Source of the DNA: Climacteris rufus
Taxonomy: Eukaryota > Chordata > Aves > Passeriformes > Climacteridae
Direction of reading: 5' to 3'
Length of the DNA stretch: 64,000 nt
NCBI GenBank assembly: GCA_013398175.1
Contig: VZRZ01008248.1
Coordinates: forward strand, 443,322-507,321
In this document: positions 10,929-21,724 of the stretch, in pieces
How the letters are laid out: the number at the start of each line of letters is the position of its first letter
Position numbering within the stretch: the first letter of the stretch is position 1
Program-made: the position numbers and the translations under genes
Notes under the pieces: model-generated
The model's database searches: none
Told to the model about the DNA's origin: nothing
The model's input: the letters and a program-made list of their open reading frames with translations, nothing else

Positions 10929-12419
10929 CTGGTAGAAACAAAAATACATTTACCACAGGTCTGAAATGAACAGAAGTGGATAAAAACCATCCTTTTTTCA
11001 CTAGCCATTTGAAATACTTTCAGCAAGATATAAAAAGACAGATTTTTTTCCCTAGTGGATGATGATATTTAAGCACAAAGGCACGTAAGAATTACCATAA
11101 TAAAACAGATTTAAGTCTCACTTGGTCCAGAACCTCACTTTAAATAATGAGACCATGGACTGTGTCTTGGAAGATGATGCAAGAATGCTGTCACATGCAG
11201 ATGTCCAATGGTTTCCCATTTTTATAAGGTTTATCCTGGAGTTCTTACAGCAGAAAGACTGACTTCAATACTGAAGTGCTAGGTCTGGTATTCCTCTGAC
11301 ACAGTGTGTTTGATAATTGCACATGGCATCCAAACACATTCAACCCCATCCTAAGTATAATTAACTGCTGCAACAACCTCCTGTAAGAGAAAGAGTTCCA
11401 CGTATTTTACTCTTTCAACTCCAAAGCATGTCCATATAACTGAACACTCCTTGATCTTAAGTTTTCCTCATGTGTCTACAAAGAGAAATATTTGCATTCT
11501 TTGCACAGTCCAGTTATATATTTCCATTTTATGTTTTCACATACATGGCTCTGGGGGAAACAACACCAGCCTTTTCATTCTTCCTTTTCAAATGAAAGAT
11601 TTCAGTTGGTTTTAATTGCTCCTGTCACTTCTATCAAGACTTTCTTTCACTCTTAATCCAAGTTTTCATGAGACACAGCAATCATACATAAAGAAGATCC
11701 AGTTAAGGCAAATCACAAGTTAAAAGTGGCAGTAAGCTCTCAACATCATTTTCCACTCCTAAGCACCCTGAAATGCAGGTATTTGACTGCACTTGAGCTG
11801 GATGCTGAAGTCTTCATGGGGTTGTCTACAATGACACTAACCACTTCTGGAATGTTTTATAAGTGTTTTATAAGAGTGTAAGCTGTAGGAGTTTGTGCAA
11901 ACAAAATGCACTGGCTTAGGCTCTTTTTATTCCCACAGACATTTCATCTACTACTTCTTGTCCACTCATCTAATTTACTGAGTCTCAAGAACAAACTGTG
12001 AAAAATTTCACAAGGTAACAGAACAGTGATGGCCAAAAAATAGTATACTGACAACCTGAAAAAACACAAAGGCATGAAGTTTGACATTGCTGTAATTTGT
12101 CATCATGGACACCAAATCCCACTTAGACTTCTCTACCCAACTATTTCTGTTATCTCTGCTGTGGTTCTGCTCTCATTCCAAGACTACTTAGATTCTTCTG
12201 TAACTTTTACAATTGCAAGAAATTGAAAATAGAGTATTTCATGTCTAATAGTCATTCCCCATCATTTGAACATCAAATCATCTGAAGCATCAAAACATCA
12301 TTTTTTAAAGTACTTTCTATTTAAACCTGCCTATAAGTATAAGGTATTTCAGGCAGATTTTTTAGATGTATATATCTGAATTGTTTCATTCTTGTTTGTA
12401 GGAAGACATTCAAAAGAAT

Positions 12420-12445
12420 AAAAACCCCATTTTCCTGGGGTTTTT
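12420..12445. repeat. Perfect 10-bp inverted repeat
   Basis: Arms AAAAACCCCA (12420-12429) and TGGGGTTTTT (12436-12445) flank the loop TTTTCC. It resembles a bacterial-style hairpin followed by a T run, but in a vertebrate intron no terminator role is implied. Confidence 0.6.
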
Positions 12446-13237
12446 TAGCATAAGTTATTTATATGCTTTTGAAAACTTCACCTCAATTATTTTAAAATCT
12501 TTTTTCAACTGCGGTATTATTTTATATATCAAAAATATTTTATATATACACTATACTAGTTATAGCTAAGAATATAATAAATCACTGATGAAATTAAATC
12601 TAAAGGGTTTTTTAAATCGACCTTGCAATTGACATTTTGCTTAAATGCCTAAGCTACTCAGAAATATACTATTTCTGACAGTACAATGACTTATTATAAA
12701 GACTTCTACAGCAAGATAGCTAATAAAATTTACTACTGACACTAAGGTGACAGCAGTTTGTATATATAGCCTATTAATATGAAGCATGATTAGCAATGCA
12801 GGAGTAATAACTGCTGTCAATTTAGAATAAACACTGATTACATTCTCAGTCCATACACTAGTTTCCCCTTCCAACAGATTGCTTTTAATTATTCCCCAAA
12901 CTATGACAACTAGCTGGGTGGTACTGCATAACACAAATGAGACATTAATGAGGCATTAAGAAAAAAAAAAGAAAAAGAATAAAGAAACAGCAGCAAAACC
13001 AACCTTGGATAAGGACTGCATTTACAAAAATGTTTATCTTAGAAATCACAAAGACTGACACCATCCATCTCAGCACAGAACAAGTACAGTAAATGAGTAC
13101 CCTCTACTTTGCTCTGATTACCAACACAATATGCCTCAAAGACAAAGCTGAATAGTGATCCCATAAGAGCTTAGTTTATGTTCCCACATAGCTCTTGACT
13201 CCTAAGACAGCAAAATGCAGGTGCTTGTATCAGCCAA

Positions 13238-13391
13238 TCAGAGTGGTTTGGTTTTGTGGGGGCCTTAAAGATGATCTCGTTCCAATCTCCTTTATTGGAC
13301 ACCTTCCACTAAAGCAGGTTCCTCAAAGCCCCATCCAACCTGACCCTGAACACTCCCAGGACAGGGCATCCACAGCTTCTCTGGGCAATGG
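13238..13391 (-). mobile_element. CR1 LINE 3' fragment
   Basis: The plus strand reads GGTTTGGTTTTGTGGGGGCC followed by TTAAAGATGATCTCGTTCCAA and later CAACCTGACCCTGAACACTCCC, ending CAGCTTCTCTGGGCA. This is the reverse complement of the CR1 3' region. It is diverged and truncated. Confidence 0.8.
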
Positions 13392-13478
13392 TGATACTCT
13401 AGCAGTTAATACATTCCAAAACCATAAAACAATGAGACGTAGTAATTTTCAGACAGTAACCAGCTATAAAAAGAAGGC

Positions 13479-13653
13479 TAAATATTACACTATTAAATAG
13501 GAACAGTAATATTTAATATTAGCACTAATACTAGTATTAAACATATAAACTACAAAAATCTAAATGGAAAGTAAAATATATAAGTCATATAAATAATACT
13601 ATTAAATATAACACAAGTAGCATTAACTACTACTGAGTAAATATTACACTATT
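13479..13653. repeat. A/T-rich patch with a repeated 16-mer
   Basis: TAAATATTACACTATT occurs at both ends of this A/T-rich stretch, and related forms (ATACTATTAAATATAACAC) occur between. It looks like a decayed A/T-rich minisatellite. Confidence 0.4.
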
Positions 13654-14407
13654 GTCCTGATATAAGAAACTTTTACATTTTAGTGTACGTCAGGAATCAT
13701 CTAAACAAGAAGTACATGCAGTGGCTGGCTCAGACATGTAGCACAGAAGCCAAGATGCATCTTAACAGCTTTTAAAGCTAGACAAATGTGTTTTATCTAC
13801 CCAAATAAGTGCTTTCAAACAATATAACAATGACAGTTAAATCCTTTGTTTTTACTGTGTATTTTTTAAGTGAATGACCAAATATGTATGCGGGGATATC
13901 ACAACTTTTTAAAGGAAATACTATTTCTAGTGACTAGAACTCCCACAAGAATTTCACCTACTTGATGCAAACACAGTGCCTTGTTTAGATACAGAGTATT
14001 ATAAAATCTTAGATGACCACAGAACAGACTCTACTAATATAGTTTGTGACTGCCCTACCCTGAAATTAATGGGGACACCTAGAGTCTCAAACTTTTCCTA
14101 ATATTCTGACTTACTTCCATCAAGAAAGATTTGTTAATTTATGATTTACCACACTCACAAACTAAAAGTTTTCCTTGTGAAAAAGGCAGTTTAATAGCTC
14201 CAGGGGCTATTAATACTACAGGGGCTTCTTGACTCAAGAATACTTTACTTGCCCTGCTAAAGTGATTATTCCCAGCTTGCCTTACTGAGACAAAAAGATG
14301 AAATACTGGTACAGGATTACCTTGAAAAGACAGAGGTTATTGTGCAATTAAATGCTGTGGTCTTGTCAACATCACTTCTTGCTCATTGCTTTCATGCAAT
14401 TACCTAC

Positions 14408-14542
14408 CCTCTTCCACTGTGGAATCCAGCTGCGTAACTTTGACAGCGAGGCGATCAATTCTGTCTTGGAGGGAATTTGCTCTGATGTAGAAGCTGTTGG
14501 CCTCATTAAACAATTCACCAAATATGTCTTCAGCATGTTTGC
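14408..14542 (-). CDS. WASF3: WASF3 coding exon C2
   Basis: The acceptor CTATTTCTTACACAG is followed by GC, completing Ser45. The 135 nt encode residues 46-89 and leave one base of Val90 before the donor GTAGGT. The peptide starts KHAEDIFGELFNEANSFYIR and ends VTQLDSTVEE, a helical part of the WAVE homology domain that packs with ABI and BRK1 in the complex. Ser61 replaces the Asn that I remember from human WAVE3 (NNFYIR). Confidence 0.97.
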
Positions 14543-15230
14543 CTGTGTAAGAAATAGACAGGGAAACCCCTTTGCTGCTGGCTTACAAAACACAAGACAA
14601 ATGGCTTCAATATCATGAAGTATAATAAAACACGGTAGTTGTAGGATTATAACAGCACAGTTTGTCATTCAGAAAAATTTTGGGCAACAGATTTGTACAA
14701 AAATCTCAAAATATACCATAAATTCTGCCTGAAGTCTATTCTTCTGGACATCCTGGTTAGTAGTCTTCTTAAAAAAACAAGGAGACTTACAAATTCTAAT
14801 CCTTATGTAGCTGAACTAGTGCCAACTGACAGACATCTGAGCATTAAAACCTGCCTCTGTGATGTAAAGGCTTAAAGTTGCTGCAGTCCATAAAAGCTTC
14901 TGAAGACATTTTAAAATTAAAATCTTGCAATCCACAGTAATTAAGATTTAATTATAAGCACAAGCACAAGCCAACATCAAAATTAAGGCAGAGTGAAACA
15001 GATCAAAAACAGGATCCTCCTGCAAGGCAGCCCACTTACCTCTACAAATGCTCCCTGCATACAGTGCTGTCCCTGCAGTCATTTGAGAGAGAGTCAGAGG
15101 GCACTGACCACATTTAGCCATGGCCATACTGGACTTGGTGCACCACAAAAGCGGATTCTACAAGCTTTTTATACTCCCTTTCACCTGCTATCTGTCCCCA
15201 GACACTGTGAGAGTGGACAGTCCAGTCTAG

Positions 15231-15757
15231 ATCACAGAATCAATTAGGTTGGAAAAGATCTCTGAGACCAGCAAGTCCAACCTGTGGCCAAACACTGCCA
15301 CGTCAACCAGACCACGGCACTGAGTGCCACATCCAGGCTTTCCTTAAACACCTCCAGGGACAGTGACTCCACCACCTCCTTAAGAAGCCCATTCCAATAT
15401 CTGATCACCCTTTCTGTGAAGAAATTCCTCCTTATGTCCAACCTAAACCTCCCCTGGAGCAGCTTAAGACTATGTCTTCTTGTCCTGTCACCTGTTACTT
15501 GGGAGAAGTGGCTGACTCCCACCTGGCTGCACCCTCTTTCAGGCAGTTGTAGAGAGTGGTAAGGTCACCCCCAAGCCTCCTCTTCTCCAGGCTAAACATC
15601 CTCAGCTCCCTCAGCAACTTCTCATAAGATTTGTGCTCCAGACCCTTACCAGACCTGTCGCCCTTCTCTGGACATGCTCCAGCACCTCAGTGCTTCCTGA
15701 ACTGAGAGGCCCAGAACTGGACACAGTACTCAAGGTGTGACTTCACCACTGCCCAGT
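15231..15757 (-). mobile_element. CR1 LINE, 5'-truncated, with ORF2 C-terminus still open
   Basis: The plus strand starts ATCACAGAATCAATTAGGTT, the reverse complement of the CR1 3' end. On the minus strand a frame still reads RRNFFTERVIRYWNGLLKEV and VFKESLDVAL, the conserved extreme C-terminus of the CR1 ORF2 protein. About 0.5 kb remains. The open frame indicates a fairly young or slowly decayed copy. Confidence 0.92.
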
Positions 15758-16837
15758 TAGATCTGCAGCCTCAGACCCTTCCCTAGAAGTTCTAGAGTGG
15801 ACAGAATGTGCCACGTGATAAATCCAATCCCTCCTTGATCCACAGACCACTGTGCATGTCTACTCCTTTCCTAAACCTCCCACCTCCCAAAGAACTAGGC
15901 ATTCTCATCCACACTTTGACTCTCTTCATGCCCCAGTGCAAAACTCATCTATTCTGGATCAGTGGTTCCAGATCTCCAATTTAATATTTCTTCCACCCCA
16001 GAACTTCCCCTACAAATTTCAGATGCCACCCAAACCCACTGCTCCTGCTCACTGAAGTAGTGATTCCTCCTACCCAGATACTGCTATTTTACTTAATATC
16101 TCTCCCTCCACACTTTCTGCAGCCAAACCCCCTCAAGAAATCATTGCAAAAAGAAAAATCCTGCCTCCTGCATTTAACCATGGTTTTTAAACAAAAAAAA
16201 AATTTAAAACCCTACTTCTGAATTAAACCCATCTTGTAACTTGTATTAAGAAGAATCTGAAGGACAGAAATGGAAGCGATAGGAAAGTAAAACTTTATCT
16301 GATAGCTGGAACAATATGGAATATGCATTAACCACCTAAATGACAGTGACTTCCAAGAGAACAGCCATTATTGACAATTTAAGTTGGATCCAATAACCAA
16401 CATTATTACTTCACAAAGAAAATTACAAATATAATGAAAATTTCAGTTCAGATCCCATCCTGTGAACATCTGGAGGCCATAATTCAATGTAAAAAAAATA
16501 GCCACACTGACGAAGTCAACAGGATCTGCCCCTTTCTTGGATCATTTACCTGGGAAGGGAGGAAACAACAAGTAGACTAAAACATTATTACAAAACAAAA
16601 CAAACACACAAACAACAAAATAAAAAATTAAAAGAAAAAAAAGTGATTGGCTTCAAATGGAGGACTTTACCAGTAATAGTTTTCTTTACTACATGTACAA
16701 TCAGCCAATAACTAACCTAAAATGCTAAGATATTTCAGTGTATGCAAGCTCTGCTTCGTATATATGTGGAAGGTGGACAAGCAAGGTATGCTGCCTACCT
16801 GCTCCTAATCTCCTCTCCCCCTCCAAAACAGAAGTCA

Positions 16838-17053
16838 CACGACCACAGAATAGCTGAAGTTCAAAATCACCTGGTCCAGTTCCCTGCTCAAAGCATGATG
16901 AAACAGAGCAGGCTGCCCAGGACTCTGACCAGCTGGGCTTTGAACACTTGCAAGGATGGAGGCTCCACAACTCCTCTGGGCTACCCCTGCCAGTGTTCAA
17001 CCACCTTCACACTAAAAGTGTTCTCTAAGAGCTTCCCAGCAGCTAGTTCAAAT
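16838..17053 (-). mobile_element. CR1 LINE fragment
   Basis: The plus strand carries CCACAGAATAGCTGAAGTTC, then CACCTGGTCCAGTTCCCTGC and later CTTCACACTAAAAGTGTTCT, a diverged reverse-complement CR1 3' region. Confidence 0.8.
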
Positions 17054-18393
17054 TAATTTATAATTCCCACTTGATTTAGTTGCTCCAAATAAAGATGTTA
17101 TTCCAAGTTATAAAAAAAATAAGCTTTTCAGCTCTTCAGCTAAATAAAGGAGTTATTACATTCTTCAGCCACCAGTACTCAATCAATTTTAATGGATGTT
17201 AGTTTATGTTAATATATTAAAATCAGCCTGCTGAAGGAACACTGTCACATTCTAGGATTAAACATATCACCCCCTAGAGAAGTCAAGGAGATGGATGCTT
17301 GTCAGTTATCTTTCAGAAGACAAAGTGGGAACATACTTCTTTTAGTATTTGAATTTTTTTAAACACTTGCTACTCTAAAACATGTGAAAGACAGATTGTC
17401 AATCTCCTGTCTGTGAAAACGGTGACATCGTAAAGCAATATTGGACATACTGTTGTGATTAAAGATGATGCAGTAAGGTCTACAAATAAAATAGTACTTC
17501 ACAAGTGTTTTCTATGTTTCCATCTTCTAAATTTGATTTTTAACAAAACAGAAACAAGCAGAAAAAAAACCCTTAAATTGCAAGCATGTACCTTTCAACT
17601 TGAGCTGATTTTGGTACTGTAAGACAATCATTTAAAAACATTAGGTGCTCCCCAATATATGGACCACCTATACATTAATTTTAAAATCCACCAAAGAAAC
17701 TATGCAGTGTTTGCTCCTAAGGCTCCCTCCAACCACCAAAGTAGTTGCAGGTAAATTTAGTCATGATGCTGCCTCAGCAAATCACTGCTCTCAATAGTTT
17801 TTAATGCCAACTAAACAAAGTGCCTCTTTCCAGCACTTCCACAAGTCATATTCATAGAAGTATACATTGCAGTGCTCACAAAATAGATGTCCAAGCATTA
17901 TGGGACATTTCTGGAGATCAGTATTTCACAAATAATTTAAATAATACCTCTACTCAAGTTCTACAGTAATAACATGAAACATCATCTTGCCACACCAGCT
18001 TATAACATCTCTAGCAGAGACCAGTCATCATCTGATTTAATTACAGCAGATTTTTGCATACTGAATAAAAAGTGTGCATTAACACAACAATTGCATTGCC
18101 CCAAAGGTATCTTTTGACAACAGTCAAAATGTTCCGTGCTGTAACAGAAGAAGAATTCAACAATGGTGCTGGCTTGTCTAAAGACTGAAAACCCAACATT
18201 GTCCATCACTCTGTCTAGTTTCCCTTCACACAATTCAAGTCTAAAAAGCACAGCTTTCCTTTGCATTCCCTGCTCCACAGCACAAGTACAGGGAAGAAAA
18301 CATTCAAGGTAACAGAAACACAGAGTGCACTCAAAAGGTTTCCATTTTTCATGCCATGAACATGCATTATCAAAGCAAAAAGGTAATGTCATC

Positions 18394-18535
18394 ACCTGGT
18401 GTACCAGTGTCTGGAGGTCTCTAAGGAAAGACTGGATGTGACAGTGCCATGGTCTGGTTGACATGGTGGTGTTTGGTCATAGGTTGGACTCAATCTCAGA
18501 GGTCTTTTCCAACCTAATTGATTCTGTGATTCTGT
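18394..18535 (+). mobile_element. CR1 LINE 3' end
   Basis: CTGGAGGTCTCTAAGGAAAG, AGGTTGGACTCAATCTCAGA and CTTTTCCAACCTAATTG are followed by ATTCTGTGATTCTGT, the CR1 3'-terminal octamer repeat. It is about 140 bp, plus orientation, antisense to WASF3. Confidence 0.9.
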
Positions 18536-19754
18536 CAGACACTGGGATAAAGACGACTCTAGGGCTGCCCCAAAGGGAGCCTGCACTGCCCTGCTGCTCT
18601 CCTCAGGGTCCTAGGTAAGGAGTGAAATGTCCCATGGAACTATCTGGTGTTCTAGAAATTGGAATTCATCCAGGAGATGCTCATTTTATCACAATACGGA
18701 GCAGAAGACAGTGATTCCACCCACCCATTTTTTACTGGATTAACTAGAACCATTAGAATCATGCTTTCCTCCTCCGCTTTTTTAAAATACACAAAAGTGG
18801 TAGGCTGCTACTGACTAGGTCTTGATTCTCATCTGCTTTCTCACAGTATCTCCAGCATGACAGATAATGGCAAAAAAGCTGCTTTTCCAACCCAGCCTGA
18901 TTCAGCAGTAGTACTGAGGAGTGTGACACAGATGGCCTGCATGAAAACCAGTGAAACTGAACCAATGGCCATTCTACCAAAGAAAATACTAGGAGGCAAG
19001 TCAGTGGATGTTGTTCTCTGCATGAAATAGTCTTCCACATCTCCACAGATTACACCTCCTCCATGGTACTTACAGGTATGGGCTGCAAATGCTCCCAGTC
19101 CTTTCCCTCCAGAAGATTCTCTCCTCCCAAATGGAGGTGAATCCCCTAGACAAGATTCTGCCTCATATAAAAGCACATATTTCATACAGAATGCTGCTCA
19201 CTCTGACTGTGCTGGAAATGAACCCAAATCTGAAAACATAAGAGACAAAAAGCTCTCCTGAGAGCACATTCCCTTTGGATAGGAACTTGTTCACATCTCC
19301 GGAAAAGAGCAGTGGCAGAAGCAAGCCAAATCTGTATGCAACAATACAGACCTGACAGTTTTTCAAATCCACACTGAACTCACAGTGCAACACTAAAAAA
19401 AAACCAATGTGACTGCAAGATAGACCTGTACTTGCTCTCTCTACGCCTCAAGCTGTGGGAACACCAGCCAGCTCTGATGCTGTCAGCAGGACATACTACT
19501 TCAGCTCCAGCACAGCATTATTCTCTGATCATTTCCTAGCTCCCAGTTGGCTCAAAACACAGGCAAAGCAAATGTTGTCTGCAGAAAAAATCCTCTGCAA
19601 ATGTGACAGATTTCAGACTGTGGATGACACCGGTGGTACACTTTACTCATTAAATACCATGTATTAATCTGTTAAAACAAAGGACACATCATTTATTTGC
19701 ATAGATTTTTAACCCGACACTAAGAGAATTTTAAGGCCTATCTACAAAGACTTC

Positions 19755-19797
19755 TGACGACCTGAGAAAGGGAAAATGACGACCTGCTAAGGGAAAA
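19755..19797. repeat. 22/21-bp tandem duplication
   Basis: TGACGACCTGAGAAAGGGAA AA is followed directly by TGACGACCTGCTAAGGGAAA A: two copies differing by one deletion and a change or two. Confidence 0.7.
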
Positions 19798-21296
19798 TGT
19801 CAGGATATGGATATAAGTAGTCAGTTCCTCAGCAACAATCACAGAAGGATCTAAATATGCAGTGTAACAGATTAGCCCCAAGACCAAATCTGGATAAACG
19901 AAAGCTAAACATTCCTAGCAAGTTAGACAAGTAAAAAGTGTATTATCCACACTTTGGCAATCATTGTACAACACCAAAAATGAGGTCTTATCAGATAAAC
20001 TTTAGTGTAATTAGAACATCAGCCATTCTCACTTTTCTGAAACTTAAGGATATCAGTACTAAGCAGCTACCTGAGAAAACAATAAATGAAACTTAACGAC
20101 TAATTAACTATAAATAACATTAGCCACTAAATTGGCAACTGCTGTTCAAGAAAGATCAGATAATCAGCTAAAAGTTTCTCTGAAAACAGTAATTCAATGT
20201 TTAGCAACAATCAAAATTGTAAAAATTCTTAGGGAAATAACGATAAAACAGAAAAACTCTGTTCCAAATTATCAGAAATACAAAACGCTTTTTATTCAAA
20301 AAGATTACTAACAGATCAGGACACTCCAGCCTGGAAAAGATATCACCAGGAGAACAGGACAAAGACTTAATAAAATCACAAATGATTATGGAAATGCACA
20401 AGTCAAAATCACCTTTCATTATTTTTAATTACACCAGAACGGGAAGGTAACAAAAGGAAGAAACAGGTCAGCTTCTACTGTGGGACATTCTGCCACAGGT
20501 CATTGGGCAGGAAAAGAGTGCAATCTCTATTTCAACAGATCTAAGCAACACCACAGATGACAGCTTTACAAATGCTCCTTACATAGAATGATTCAGATGG
20601 ACCTCCAGCTCAGAAAAATCCCTAAATCACTGACTAGAGGAAAAAGGAAATGATGTGTTTCTTGTGCTCTTTCCCTAAGCACAGGCTTTTTTCTGCCATC
20701 ATAAACTGAATACCAGACTTAGTGGGTCTCATAGTCTAAGCTCCATACAGACTCACATTCTTAGACCACTTCCATTTACAAAGTGAAGCAACTGATGAAG
20801 CAGTAGTTTCTTTTCTAGGACCAGCGTTATCAGCACAAACAACAGCTGCTGATTGTTAAACATGTCTGAAAAAAATCTCTTCTCCCTTTCATTAAAAAAT
20901 ATTGTTCATCTCGCAAACACTCCAGTCATGCTTCTAGAATTGCTAGTAGTGGTGTCACCTGACAGGTGTAGTGTGTAGGCTACTCTCTGAGCAGCTGATG
21001 TTAGCCTGCCTCAACAGTTGCCTACAGGCTTGTTCAGCAAATGACATCCTTTCAATGTGCTTAATTTCATTCATATGAATTGAGCACACACATACATAAA
21101 AGAGAAGGCTTAAGAAATATTAGCACATTGAGAAAAACTCAAATTTGAGACAAATGTGTAATTTGATGTCAAGCGGCAGAAGAGTTTGCTGGCTCTTTCT
21201 TGTAGAACTGAAAGGCAAGAAGAACTTAAGTGTCAGTCTTGTTTCTTGCGTTAATTTCTCTCAGTTTAGAAAAATTTCTGGTATTGTATGCTATAG

Positions 21297-21400
21297 TTTT
21301 TGGGTTGGGATTTTTCTTTTTGGTGTGTTTTTTCCTTGGTTTTTTGTTAATGTGGTTTTCGCTGTGGTTTTTTTTGGGGGGGAGGGTTGGGTTGAGTTTT
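21297..21400 (+). repeat. G/T-rich low-complexity tract
   Basis: The plus strand is almost purely T and G, with runs such as GGTTTTTTGTTAATGTGG and TTTTTTTTGGGGGGGAGGG. In the transcript this is A/C-rich intron 180-290 nt downstream of C1. Confidence 0.6.
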
Positions 21401-21581
21401 CTCTTCTTGAATAAACTTCAAAATACAGAAGAGCATAAAAGCAATGAAAAGCATATTATTGCAATACATAAATGGTAATTTCCTGTATCATAATTTTGCT
21501 ATTTAAAACAATACATCTTAAAGCTTTTCATCTCTTCAGTTTTTCATCAGGAAATACTTGCAGGAAGTTACGGATACTTAC

Positions 21582-21714
21582 TTAAGCTGCTTAGCTGGCG
21601 TATGATGGCAGCAAGGGTGCTGTTTGTTACACATTCCAGTTCACTTGTAATTCCCTCTGGCAGAGCTCCTCGGCAGAGATGCCGTGGTTCAATGTTCCTT
21701 TTCACCAAAGGCAT
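21582..21714 (-). CDS. WASF3: WASF3 coding exon C1 with start codon
   Basis: The first coding exon opens MPLVKRNIEPRHLCRGALPE, the shared N-terminus of WAVE proteins, and ends IIRQLSSL plus the first base of Ser45 before the donor GTAAGT. 133 nt equal 44 codons plus one base. The start is fixed by homology; the context GAGCCATGC has a purine at -3 but no G at +4. The exon itself begins at 21724 after acceptor TAAATTCCAG, leaving 10 nt of 5' untranslated sequence (ATTGTGAGCC). This segment is the first helix region of the WAVE homology domain. Confidence 0.97.
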
Positions 21715-21724
21715 GGCTCACAAT
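21715..21724 (-). other. WASF3: 5' UTR portion of the C1 exon
   Basis: Ten bases between the acceptor AG at 21726-21725 and the ATG at 21714. The remaining 5' UTR must come from a non-coding exon upstream. Confidence 0.85.

Larger units (their letters stand above)
10929..14407 (-). other. WASF3 intron between C2 and C3
   Basis: 3,479 nt of intron. It contains a CR1 fragment (13238-13391), an A/T-rich patch with a repeated 16-mer (13479-13653) and a short inverted repeat at 12420-12445. Nothing coding is seen. Confidence 0.8.
14543..21581 (-). other. WASF3 intron between C1 and C2
   Basis: 7,039 nt. It holds three CR1 copies (15231-15757, 16838-17053, 18394-18535), a small tandem duplication at 19755-19797 and a G/T-rich low-complexity tract at 21297-21400. 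The 154-codon open frame at 18000-18464 on the minus strand overlaps CR1 and has no family resemblance. Confidence 0.8.

Noticed and set aside
12420..12445. Hairpin followed by T run, like a bacterial terminator
   Set aside because: Vertebrate intron; such terminators do not operate here.
18000..18464. 154-codon open frame on the minus strand
   Set aside because: Starts inside a plus-strand CR1 copy read backwards, Cys/Phe-rich, no motif or family resemblance, no splice support.
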